In this document: positions 31,606-41,936 of the stretch, piece by piece | Layout: each line of letters begins with the position of its first letter | Numbering within the stretch: position 1 is the first letter of the stretch | NCBI GenBank assembly: GCA_015178975.1 | Contig: WHVD01000002.1 | Location: 1,860,001-1,924,000, forward strand | Source: Hysterangium stoloniferum | Taxonomy: Eukaryota; Basidiomycota; Agaricomycetes; Hysterangiales; Hysterangiaceae | Direction: 5' to 3' | DNA: 64,000 nucleotides | Position numbers and translations under genes: made by a program | Notes under the pieces: generated by a model | Databases searched by the model: none | What the model was told of the DNA's origin: nothing | What the model saw: only the letters and a program-made list of their open reading frames with translations

Positions 31606-32005
31606 ATATAAAAAATAGTATGGGTTGACTTATTGTAATGCACAATCTACAGGGGTTTTAATAGACTTGTAATAGAAGTACTTGTGTCTCAATCAATGTG
31701 TCAGTTAGTGAACCATCTTCCAACATGATAGGTTTGGTGCTAGTTTAGGTGTGCACTAGTGAAATCATGCATTAACCTCAAAAGGCATGGTCCACAATTA
31801 GCATTTTCATATGAAAAGCTGAGGGAATAAGTGATATAGTGGCTCAGGGTTCTCACTGGCTGTATCTAAATCTATTCCAATGTATATACTCTTGCTAGGC
31901 CCTCTATCTGTTAAAGGTATAGAGGAGAATTGACCCAGCCTGGGATTGAACCAAGGACCTCTTGCTTTATATAAGCAGTGCTCTTAACCACTGAGCTACT
32001 GGACC
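31606..32005 (-). mobile_element. tRNA-derived SINE
   Basis: On the minus strand a tRNA-like head (32005-31931) is followed by about 320 bases of unrelated body ending in CATACTATTTTTTATATG. About 240 bases of the body's 3' part recur at 45286-45525 in the plus orientation, without the tRNA head, as expected of a 5'-truncated copy. The head keeps RNA polymerase III A-box (TAGCTCAGTGG) and B-box (GGTTCAATCCC) sequences. No clear target duplication was found. An alternative is that body and head are the 3' region of the LINE directly upstream. Confidence 0.65.
31931..32005 (-). tRNA. tRNA-like sequence (UAU anticodon position), probably a SINE head
   Basis: Seven-base acceptor stem (GGTCCAG/CTGGGTC with two wobble pairs), D arm GCTC...GAGC and a T arm around GGTTCAATCCC fold as a cloverleaf. 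The anticodon loop reads TATATAA, giving TAT at 34-36 (Ile). Position 33 is A where U is nearly universal, and pair 27-43 is mismatched. It therefore looks like a tRNA pseudogene in a SINE and not a working tRNA. Confidence 0.55.
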
Positions 32006-32415
32006 TATTGGTCTAGTGAGATATTATGGATTATATATACATATTCTATATAAGTCCTTCTGATGCTACCTTGGGACTTATACAGTCACATCTGGACTGA
32101 TGCCAACTAGGCTTATAACAGCTTGGACATTCTAATAGATATTGTATTTCCAAATCTAACACTATCCCAGATACTTTCTCCCACTGCTAGAGACCATTGG
32201 TACACACTCTCCTCGCGTCGTCTACACGCTGGACACACGTGTATAAATGGCGGTTAAGGGGGATGGGACCGGTCCTCAGTTGTGTGGAATGGCTATACTC
32301 TTCTCGAGTAATGTGCTACACATTTTCTCGAGGTTTATCGATGGGGCAAAAGGGTCAATTTCGCGTAAGAGACGAGATCATGATGACTTAGCAAAAAGTT
32401 CTAGGGCCTTTTGCT
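32006..32415. other. AT-rich spacer, possible LINE 3' region
   Basis: No ORF of note. On the minus strand this follows the RNase H frame of the LINE and precedes the SINE head, so part of it may be LINE 3' UTR. Confidence 0.3.
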
Positions 32416-33300
32416 TTAGTCTGGCTCTGAATGACTGTGTCTTCGCTGCTCAACTGTGTTGAATGCGTCCTTACAAAGACGATGGAAGATCGTTGATGGC
32501 TTCATCTTTAAAGGCTCTTTTTTGGCTTCCGTATCTTCCCTTTCATTGCCCATCAGCCCCTTGTGTCCTGGCACCCACCGCATTTTGACCAAACGCTCCG
32601 AGAACCCCTTTTTGGCCTGTATCTTTTCGTGAAAGGAGGGTAGAATACACTGCCCTAAATCGGCCTTTTCGACCATGAGTGTGGTTATGGCCCCCTTTTC
32701 ATCAATAACAATCGTAATATCTTTACCTCTCCATCCTCTACCTGCGATATGCACCGCCAAGATTGCTCCTATAGATTGAGCCTCAAAGGCCGCGTGGTAT
32801 TTGGCTTTGCCGATACATTTCCTTATTGCTGTTATCTCCTCCCCATTGTCAAACAATACAGTGGCAGCTCCAACACCACCATTGATGCTCGAACTATCCA
32901 CAAAGACATTGAGTCTCGTTTTGTCTCCATCTTCGTGTTGAATGACCCGCATCTTGCTGTTAGGAATTATCACTTGGGCCCTTCTATCACAAAGTGAATT
33001 GTTTCCATCTTGTTTGGCTATATTCCAAAGCCGTGCATTAGATGATAAAGGGGACACTTGTGCCCCTAACACATACCTTGGCAACTCGCCCGGCGTCTTT
33101 GCACAGAGGGTGGCATTCGGACAAGTGGTCAGAGCCCTGGAATATCCTTGATTGTGGCAAGCCATCAGAGTCTGTATTAACAATTTGTACATGTAATCCA
33201 CAATCAGGTCATAATTACTTACAACTGGCTTCATTATTACCTGTCTTCCAGAGTGCAATGTTTCGCCGCAGGCTTATGCCATTTATCAGTGGACGTAGCT
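32416..33300 (-). mobile_element. LINE (non-LTR retrotransposon) RNase H end, 5'-truncated
   Basis: The minus-strand frame 33258-32416 (280 codons) carries an RNase H domain. It has LNVFVDSSSINGGVGAATVL (first Asp), FEAQSIGAILAVHIAG (Glu), ITIVIDEKGAITTL (second Asp) and VKMRWVPGHKGLMGNERED (His/Asp end). The tail KEPLKMKPSTI and a Cys-containing segment follow. RNase H at the end of an ORF without an LTR or integrase fits Tad-like fungal LINEs. The reverse transcriptase and endonuclease are missing, as expected of a 5'-truncated insertion. Upstream sequence to about 33480 (RGIEELRPLINGISLRRNIA) may be the end of the RT connector in another frame. Confidence 0.7.
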
Positions 33301-33484
33301 CTTCGATACCACGATGGCAAGGTAAAATGAAGGATTTTGACCCACCTGTGGCTTGACCTCTTCCAGGCGGAGCTGTACTGTTAAGTAAAGATTCACTATA
33401 GCTATGCTTATTCGTGCCCTTTTTCTGCCATCTTACTACCGCCCCCTTCGCTCCGGCCACTCCGGCGCGCCCGTGCTTCAACAT

Positions 33485-34281
33485 TCACAAGATTGTTGTG
33501 GCAGTTCTTCTTCCTCCCACATAATGGTGACCTGCAGCGACTCTGGGTTTGTTGCTCTAATCAGCCCTGGTGAACGCTTCCGATAACGGATTGCAGGTCA
33601 CACGATTGACCTTGGGGTTGATGATTTGATTTGGTAGGACAGTGAAGTCCCAGTTATCATGGTGGACTATAGGTTAAACTACATCAGCAAAAGAAACCTC
33701 AGTCACGACCCATGGACACACGTACTCCTATCAAAGATGAACTCCTCCAGCTTCACACCGCCGGTCGTCACTGGCACTACAGGCTCGTTCGGAAGCCTCA
33801 TCCTGGCATGCTCCATCTTCTCTAGATCGCGTTTCAGATTTTTCTAGTCTATCCTAGAACAAGATGACTCTTGAACCTTCGAAACGGATTCAACATTAAT
33901 TGCCTGATGCGAACATAGTCCAAACAAACACACCTGTAAGAACTTCCCGTACTGGAACGCCTGCGCAATCACCTCAGCTGTCCACCACAAAAGATCGGTC
34001 GCTAAGAGCACAGTGTGGTTACTTGGGACTCTCCACTCACCTCAGTGGAATTCGAGGCGTATATCTGGTTCGGGTCGAGACACTCATTCGGCAGTGTACC
34101 GATGGCAGCCAGTGAGAACGTCGCAGCACGCGAAAGAATGAGATGCGAGAGAGTCTGTCTGCATCTGATTGGGACTGAACCCCGATAGTGCATGAAGTGT
34201 TTGTTCTTTAAAGAGGAGGAAAAGTGTTGCAGGTCATCTACGGAGAAGTGGTGTTTGGCTTACGAAGATCACATTTGTTTT
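33485..34281. other. Decayed coding-like stretches, unassigned
   Basis: On the minus strand 33850-33710 reads KRDLEKMEHARMRLPNEPVV and continues with TTGGVKLEEFIFDR, which looks like a real exon. Further upstream (about 34010-33930) another exon-like segment ends at a GTGTG donor. No complete model or family could be built. Confidence 0.25.
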
Positions 34282-34369
34282 GAAGACGGACGTTGAAAAT
34301 ATTCTCTTATATTGTTCCCGTACTACGAAATGAAACGGTATAGGAGCGTGCAGGAAGGTACTAAATGAG

Positions 34370-35439
34370 GGGCCGATTCTAAGACAAAACAGCTTCACGA
34401 GCATTCCTTCTTCTGGCCATCATGTCACCCATGTGAGATTCTGGTGATCTTCGGCAGGATTCCAATGCAGGAGAGATAGTGTCTAAATAAAAAGTTGCGA
34501 CGAACAATCCTGTCATCTACTGGGATCGAAAAGAATGAAACGACTGTCGCCGATGAGACAACAGTAATACCATACCCACCAGCCTTCTTGCTCTATAAAA
34601 ACACAATTTTTCCTTACTCCGGATCGATGAGCTGGTCCACGTATTTTTGCATTCCTTGATCCGTCCACGCGAAAGTAACCATACCTAGCCGTTGCGTCAT
34701 TGGGGGGAAGCAGGCTGCCTGGGGGTCGGGTGAACATGTTTATAACTACGGAGCCTCCTCTCAAACAAACCGAGAGTTTCTATTAATGACGATCGTGTCG
34801 TTTTTCTCAGTTTTGATGACATGTAGGCATCCACAAAGGGGAAGCTCAATTAAGGCATGAGATACATCGGTTTCAAAAGTACCTCGGGGCTACGTCTAAC
34901 CTTCTATGAAATATTCACATAAGAAAACTTGCAGAATCGTCATCTTTTCAGGTCAGATCCCTGAATAATAGGCCCTCCAGCCTCTTAATGAAGAGAAGTA
35001 CTTCAAAGAGTCTACCCAACACTGTCCGTGTACAGTTTAAACACCCTAGTTTTATTTACAGAATTTTCAATCGCAAAATCGCCGATCCTGGATATTGGAC
35101 ATAGACTTTGAAGATAAGAATCAAGCTGAACAAGATAAACGCTGGCATGGATTGGAGAGTCGTTGCTGGCATTTGTTGTTTTTCTTCAGTGAATTCATGC
35201 TCTCCAACTAATTGACAGCAGAATAACGGTCGCGGGACTGTCTTTGAGACTTTACAGTGGTATACTATTAGAGATGATTGTCGTTCGTTGATCGAATGTG
35301 ATTCAAGCCACGACTCGCGCTCGCTAATATATTCAATGTATGCAAGGCGTCGACGGCTGGGAGCTGCAGAGCACGCGGCGATGGTGAAAGTGTCTATATG
35401 CGCTCTTAACTTAGCATGATATATTGGAGCTTTATACAA
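34370..35439 (-). other. Coding-like flank downstream of gene A
   Basis: Minus-strand frames 35439-35056 and 34764-34513 are homologous to the flank of gene B (41903-41224) but differently arranged. About 500 bases present here (about 34830-35340) are missing there. Peptides such as KLRAHIDTFTIAACSAAPSR and IRGPAHRSG recur. It may be a small second gene of the repeated unit, or 3' UTR with chance frames. Confidence 0.3.
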
Positions 35440-35550
35440 CTTGCAAATCCGGCTACAAACCGAGTTAAGTAAAGAGTAATATTATTGTCCTCCTCCTGGT
35501 CTGAGTTGTGTTAGCATTATACAAGAGACATGATCAAAACTCGTGTCGAA

Positions 35551-37537
35551 TTAAAAGGTTCCAAGCCAACCATATTTCTTCAGCACCGATACCACATTTG
35601 AATTAGACACTACCGATACACCAGTGAAAGGTGTGGCGACGACGCATAAGAAAGAACGGGCGGTGAGAACTAGATTGAGAACTAGATCTTGACAGTTCCT
35701 CGTGAGTCCATCCTTGATTGAGCCGGAGATCGCGTCACAATATGGAAGTAGATGAACAAGAATGGCCACGGTGTTGATGCTACGCGCTGCGGTACACACG
35801 GATTCGGGATCGGAAGATCTAGCAATCAGTGTCAGAGTAACCCCCATTATCTCCTTGCCAGCTGCCACAAGAAACGAATGTGGAATTGTTTGCGTCATAA
35901 TCAGACTTGTAGGACAATTTCATGGGCGGATGTAAGATGGCGCTGGAAGATTGAGATTATAAACATACCGTAGGATGGGCCTAATGAACGAAAAAACCAC
36001 ATTCACCAGGCTGATGTGATCGGTGCGAAGCGTGCTGTCGTTGAAGAAGTATTCCAAGGCCGCGGTGCCACGCAAGAGTGAATGTGATGTGTCCAAATCA
36101 ATATGACGACTCAACGAAGCTATACTCATGTTCATGTTGTCCACTATAACTTTCAATACAGCTCCAGCAATTCCTCGAAACCATACATCTTGGTGGATGC
36201 AATGCACGAGAGCCTGTACGTGACATGCACCAAACCAACGTCTTTGCTGGCGATCTCTTCTGTGATAGTGTTCGTCAGCAGGATGAAAGGATGTCATGAC
36301 GCGACGCACTGTTGCAACCAGAATTCAAAACAACCTCTGATCGCAGCAAGCTCTTCTACATACAGCTCACGCACACGGCGAACCTCTGTCACGATATACA
36401 GAAGGGCGGTAACCAGCGAGCCATCATAATTATCATAGCATGAATATCTGGCGATGTTTATGATAAATGCTGATGCAACCTCATCCAAGTTGGTGTGCAG
36501 CGGTGATTTGGTTACAGTATTGTAAAGTGATGACGTAATAGCAGTTGACCTCTCTCCATATCTCCAACGAGTGCCGGGGCAGCATATGAAGGCATAACCT
36601 AAACACGTCATATGCCGAGTAGTATCTCTGTCCTCAACTGAAGACCACCAGCAGTTCGTTAAAATCATCGATGCTCTCTCCCGAATTTGAGGTGGGTATG
36701 TTGGTCTACGAAAACGGGGATCCTTCAAGCATATTCAATGATTGGTGCTGCGTTATCCCTACCTCATTAAATCAATGCTCTCTTGAATCAGTATTCCAAG
36801 TTTTGGCAAAGTGAAATATTTGCGAAGGAGCCTGTCGAGCCCCTTGTCTCCACGCGGTTGACGTGCAATTCGTTCGTATACCGTCAACTTTGCCATCAGG
36901 GAAAGTCTTTTTGCGTGGTAAAGCACTTTCATCCCAACCCTTTCCAAAGCGACTCCACAGTAATACCCCGGTTCAATCTCAATACTTGAAGATGTGCCAA
37001 CATGCTGTGCGACCATTCCCCAGTCATGACTACGATATGGGCTGAGGTAGTATGTGGCATTGGTGGACCTTCCTGCCATGGCAACAATTGTCGGTGGGTC
37101 ATGGTAGCTCGTTTCCCCTTGGCACTGAAACGAACGGATGTCATACATATTACATAAAAACATCATCATACTTGACTCACCAACTCGTCGACCCAAACCT
37201 CTATATGATTTGTAGACAGTAGTATGTGTTTGTCGTCATCAGGGGCCCGGTAACATAAATCGTGCCCGGGTTCATTACAGCTCCATCGTTCTCGAAGCTT
37301 CCCCCAGAATATCTCTCTCATTCTCGTCTTAGTGACCTGGTCCCGTTGCTCTGAGCTCAATACAATTGGGGAAACCAAGGGTGTTAGCTCCTCAACGCTT
37401 TCGAAGAGGGCATCAGCCTGGATCATATGGTGCTGGCTCAGAATTCTCTGGTTAGGAGGAACCGATGGTGGGAAGCAGTTGTACTTATCCGAGAAGTGGA
37501 TGCCGCATTTTAAGGTACAGGCAGCCGGACAGTTCAT
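35551..37537 (-). CDS. Tandem-family protein, copy A (unknown function)
   Basis: Five exons: 37537-37181, 37124-36763, 36705-36310, 36259-35969 and 35905-35551. All four introns are 50-63 nt, canonical, with intact frame, giving 586 aa. Exon 1 has a conserved Cys/His/Trp cluster (W85-x-C87...C95...H104...H111...W115). Exons 2-5 are mostly amphipathic helices (LRRYFTLP-like, LEYFFNDSTLRTDHI, SSDPESVCTAARSIN), which suggests a helical-repeat protein. The C-terminus is hydrophobic (FLCVVATPFTGVSVVSN). No signal peptide is evident. I do not recognise the family. It is nearly identical to copy B in exon 1 (8 of 119 residues differ) but much less so in exon 4. It lies in a tandem array of related genes, all on the minus strand. 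Confidence 0.8.
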
Positions 37538-37539
37538 TC

Positions 37540-39420
37540 AAACGTATAGCACCGTGGCCCACAGGATACACAGCGTTTTATCCTTGTCTTTTAAAACAAG
37601 ACACGCTTACCCTCCTTAAACCATATAGGCTCCAGGACACTCACATTACATTACTATTTTATACACTAATTTCAAAGACTCGATCCGATCGTCTACCAGA
37701 CGATATGTGATGGTCTGATGAGTTGTCACCGCAACTTCTGAGTGCACCGCAATTTCTGAGTTCCTGAGTGCTAGATTTCACGGCAATCGAACTTTTGTTA
37801 TCTGAGAAGCAACATCTCCATGCGTAGCACAAATGCAGTGGATGCTATCCACCTAAATACCTTATTTCTGTCCACCTCATTAGCTTCCGGCATACGCCCT
37901 TGACTCTACCTAGATTAGACAAGCTATTTTGCCACGACCCGCTGGATGGTCTAGCACACCCTAGCTCCAGATCACAACAGGCAACTTCGTCGCTTGCACG
38001 CTCGCACGGCCAAAATTATTACGTGTGCTATTGTAGACCAGGGAGAGGAAATCAATTTCTCATGTGGAGGGCAAACGATGTTGACGGTCGATGACGGCGA
38101 GCGTGACGTGGGTCGTGTTGCCAGCAGTGACAGAACAGCGAAACGTTTTTCACATGCATGAGGTGGGTGAGCGGTTAGTGAGGGTGTTCACGAGGGTACA
38201 GGAGAAGTTTTCGTTTTGGAGCCCTCTATAGGTATTATACGTGATATGAGAAATCTGTCTCATTAATATCTACTTACGCTTTCCTATTTGGCCCGACTTC
38301 GTCTAAGTATATATCGCTATGTGGGTCCCAGAGATGGATAAATTTTATAATTTCTCGAGGTGGGTGCAAAATGAAATGATAATGATGACAGTGGATCTAG
38401 TACTCGCAATATTTCAGCACAAGGCTGAGGAGCGTGGGTCAAAAGACGTGATTGTATTTAAATTGCCTCAACTATGTGGGTTTCCTCAACTCTCAAATCC
38501 CCCACCAGAGCGGTGCCCACGGCTGTTGTTTAGTCAATGGAAGCTAGAAGTTCTTACAAACTCACAGTACTTTATCGATTTCCAACTAAATAATCCTCAA
38601 AACAGTGAAAATGAAGGGGCAATTGGGGCAAGAAACATTACGAGCCACCATAGTGCGGCAGGGTATAAAGACTACTACGAGAACCTTTGTGAATGTCAAA
38701 AGGGACAGTGTAATGGCCAGCGCAGGAAGGAACAAAAAGGGTGTATGAATGCACAGTCAGCATGCTGAATCTTTATATTTCAAAAGATCTCCGCCTGCAA
38801 GAAGGCATGTCAGGAGGAGGGGGAGAGGGGTAACAATTCTTGATCTACCTTGCCATTGTCACATCGAACAGCCACGTCCACGGACAAATAGTATGAGCCT
38901 GGGGCGAAACAGGTTACACAGTATGACAGGCAATACAACTAGTTGCATTTAATTACGACCTAATTATGGATTGCAGGGTAGAAATTGTTAATACAATCTC
39001 TGATGGACTCGCCAGACTAATGAATTATCGGATTTGGTTCAAAGTCCTGATATATGAAGCGCATCATTTCGCCAGATATAGCCTGCGTCGAAAGCGAGTG
39101 CCTTCAAGTTGGCTAGACCAATTATGGTAGCTAACTCGCCAGTGTCTGTGATGAAAGAAGCCTGAAGGTTTCATGTCTATGTTCATAAGATCTTCCTATC
39201 TAAGCTATATTACGCTGCCCGGTGCAGCAATTTCATCACTGTTATTCTCACAGAACCCGTCCATATAAAAATTAGAGCTTCGACTGTGTGTTTGTTTTGA
39301 CCATCATCTCTTCTCCTAGTTAATCACTTCATTTTCATAACCTCGTTCGTCTTCGTTTTGGCACAGCATGGCATCTATATTCCTCCCTCTCGGAAGCATC
39401 CAATATTACTCATACCCACT
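37540..39420. other. Spacer between copies A and D
   Basis: 37540-38515 matches the upstream region of copy B (43915-44930). 38516-39420 does not match the B-C spacer. A plus-strand ATG frame at 38319-38768 (149 codons) is not preserved in the matching sequence at 44730, which stops after 18 codons, so it is unlikely to be a gene. Confidence 0.5.
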
Positions 39421-40033
39421 GAAAAATTATATTTGGGCTATGCCTAACCTTCTATGAAATCTTTCCACGGCATAAGTGACAATTTCAGAATTGCCATTGT
39501 TTCAAACTGGATCACACGGGACAGAGAGCCTCCAGCGCCCTACAGGTTTCAAATGGAAACTACTTTAAGGCTCGACCCCGCTCAGTCTTCCCTGCACGGT
39601 TTACATATTCAAATCCTCTTTTTATTGTAGGGTTGGCTGCGTTATTATGAAATAGCCCATTGAACATCATGAGAAGAGGTCACCACTCATGCTTGTCGAT
39701 GCTTTTAAATTGCGTTTAAGGATGTACCTCCTACAGCCCGCAAATACGCCTTCTGTTTGAAGTTTCGTCGTTCATGAATTAGATGTCAATCTAGCCACAA
39801 CTTGTGCTCGTAAGCGTGTTCAACGCATGTATGACATTGAGTAGAAGCTCCAGAGCTCGCGGCGGCGGCGAAAAGTGGCTGCAAGCGCTCTTATATTGGC
39901 TCGAACCATGGCAGATATACAACATGCAAATTCAGCTATAAAACGAGTACATAAAAAGAGAAAGTACATGCTCCTCTTCGTCTACCGGTTGAGATGCGTC
40001 ATCATTATCGAATGGAGATGATTATAAATCGTG

Positions 40034-40576
40034 TCAAATTGATGGAGCAAGACCTTCGGCAGTCCAACCATGTTCCTCCAACACAGCTGTGGCGTACACA
40101 TTAGACACTACCGAGACACCAGTGAAAGGTGTGGCGACTACGCATAAGCACGAATGAGTGATAAGAACTAAATATTCAACGTGGATAAGGTGGTATTGGT
40201 CGTTGAATGAGCCGTGCATTGCGTGACAATGTCGAATGAGACAGCCGAGAGTGGCTATGGTATTCAGGCTGCGCACTGTAGTACACGCTGATTCGGGGTC
40301 GGAAGATGCAGCTATTAGCTTCAGGGTAACCCTCATTATTATCTTAGCAGACTCCCAGAGCCACCGATGCGGATTGTTTTCCGTTAGAATCAGACTCGTA
40401 GGAGAGTTTCTTGGGCGGATATATATAAGACGATGTTGGAAGGTAAAATATGATAAACATACACTAGGAGGGTCTCAATAAGCGAAGAAACCACAATCAG
40501 CTGGTTGATGTGATCGGTGAGAAGCGCCTTGTCGTCGAAGAAGTTTTGCAAGGAGAAGATCGCCATCCACAGCCTT
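40034..40576 (-). pseudogene. Tandem-family copy D, 3' fragment
   Basis: Only the end of exon 4 (FFDDKALLTDHINQLIVVSS, about 40540-40450) and exon 5 (40390-40034 region, RVTLKLIAASSDPESACTTV and CVVATPFTGVSVVSN) remain. The sequence is closest to copy C. Homology stops sharply at about 40576, where the R block follows directly. Exons 1-3 are gone by deletion. Confidence 0.8.
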
Positions 40577-41155
40577 AAGTGTAGAGTAGACTTTCGGAAT
40601 AATTTACCGCTCTGAACAATTGATAAAGTTGCCATGCCATTGGCAATTAACCCCCATTGTAGGATCAGATCAGTTCTTACTGCAAGACTACTGGGCCCAT
40701 GGGACTGAAGCCTGGAGTAATTAAAAATAATGAGGAGAAATCACTATTTGGTTCGTATTGAATCATCTTATCTCAAAAGTCTAGGGTAAATGTCCAGAAT
40801 CGACAATCTTATCGGTACCCGGCTTTCTTTGAAACTTCTCACTGGTAATGTATTCGATTTCATTGTCGTCCGTAATTCTTTGTGGTTCTGTCACGAGTAG
40901 TCCCTGGAGAGCTCATACCTATCCTAAGATGTGAATGTATGCCCTTTGAATTGCCTCAAATCATTTCGGTGGTTATTAGACTCCGAAATCTGCCTTCAAA
41001 GTGAGTTAGACAAAGAGAAATTATATTATGTGCCACCTGAATCGTGTCAGATTGATGGAGTAAGGCCTGTGTGTAGTGTGATGGTAGTCACCGACAGATT
41101 GAAATACAAACGAGATTTCTTGTAGATTGGCTTCTCCACGTGAAGTTTTCATGGG
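40577..41155. repeat. R block, copy 1
   Basis: Homologous to 48830-49215 (gtagactttcggaataatt..., tactgcaagactactggg, gaaatacaaacgagatttct). It is non-coding as far as can be seen and marks the right edge of each duplicated block. Confidence 0.8.
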
Positions 41156-41223
41156 TGCGGTTCCTAGACCGAATAACTTTGCGTTTGTGTTGGTGGGAAG
41201 ACGGACATTGAAAATCTTCTCTT

Positions 41224-41903
41224 CTATCGTCCCCGTACTACGAAATAAAACGGTATAGGAGCGTGCAGGAAGGTAGTAAATAAGGGGCCGATTCTAAGAC
41301 AAAACAGCTTCACGAGCATTCCTTCTGCCATCACGCCACCCGTGTTGTTGATTTTCGGCAGGATTCCAATGCAGGAGAGATTGTGTCTAAACACAAATTG
41401 TACAACGAACAATCCTGTCAGAATGAAGCGACTGTCACCGATGAGACAACAGTAATACCACACCCACCAGCCTTCTTGCTCAATAAAAGCACAATTTTTT
41501 CTTACTTCGGATCGATGAGCTGGTCCACGTATTTTTGCATTCATTGATGGCGATCTCGCCATCCAAGCGAAAGTAACCATATCTAGCCGTTGCGTTGGGG
41601 GGAAGTGGGGGGAAGCGGGCTGCCTGGAGGTTGGGTGAACTTGCTTATAACTACGGAGCCTCCTCTCAAACAAGCCGAGAGTTTAAAGTTTCTATTAATG
41701 ACGATCTTCTCAGTTTTGATGCCATGTATGGCGTCGACGGCTGGGAGCTGCAGAGCACGCGCGATGGCGACAGCGTCTGTATGAGCTCTTAACTTGACAT
41801 GATATATTGTAGCTTTATAACAACTTGCAAATCCTGCTACAAAGCGGGTTAAGTAAAGAGTAATAGTATTGTCCTCCCCCTGGTCTGGGGGTTGTGGTAG
41901 CAT
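41224..41903 (-). other. Coding-like flank downstream of gene B
   Basis: Frame 41903-41586 (105 codons from ATG) and frame 41673-41224 overlap. In the second, a GTAAGA...CTGACAG stretch of about 100 bases (around 41515-41420) looks like an intron, and the following peptide is hydrophobic (FVVQFVFRHNLSC, LVKLFCLRIGPLF). Equivalent pieces occur after gene A. It may be a small membrane protein gene or 3' UTR. Confidence 0.3.
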
Positions 41904-41936
41904 TATACAAGAGACATCATTAAAGCTCGTGTCGGA

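Larger units (their letters stand above)
34282..41155. repeat. Duplicated block 1 (gene A, truncated gene D, R block)
   Basis: Homologous, same order and orientation, to 41197-49215. It holds the downstream flank (34282-35540), gene A (35551-37537), a spacer, the 3' part of gene D (40034-40576) and the R block (40577-41155). Compared with block 2 it lacks the sequence matching 46490-48830, that is, exons 1-3 of the second gene and its upstream region. Confidence 0.8.

Noticed and set aside
31931-32005. Working tRNA-Ile(UAU) gene
   Set aside because: Position 33 is A, the top pair of the anticodon stem is mismatched and the sequence continues into a repeated body, so a SINE head is more likely.
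36294-36728. Separate genes for each exon-sized ORF in the array
   Set aside because: The ORFs line up through canonical introns with matching phases in three paralogs, so each set is one five-exon gene.
38319-38768. Plus-strand gene of 149 codons between copies A and D
   Set aside because: The matching sequence in block 2 stops after 18 codons and there is no codon-level conservation.
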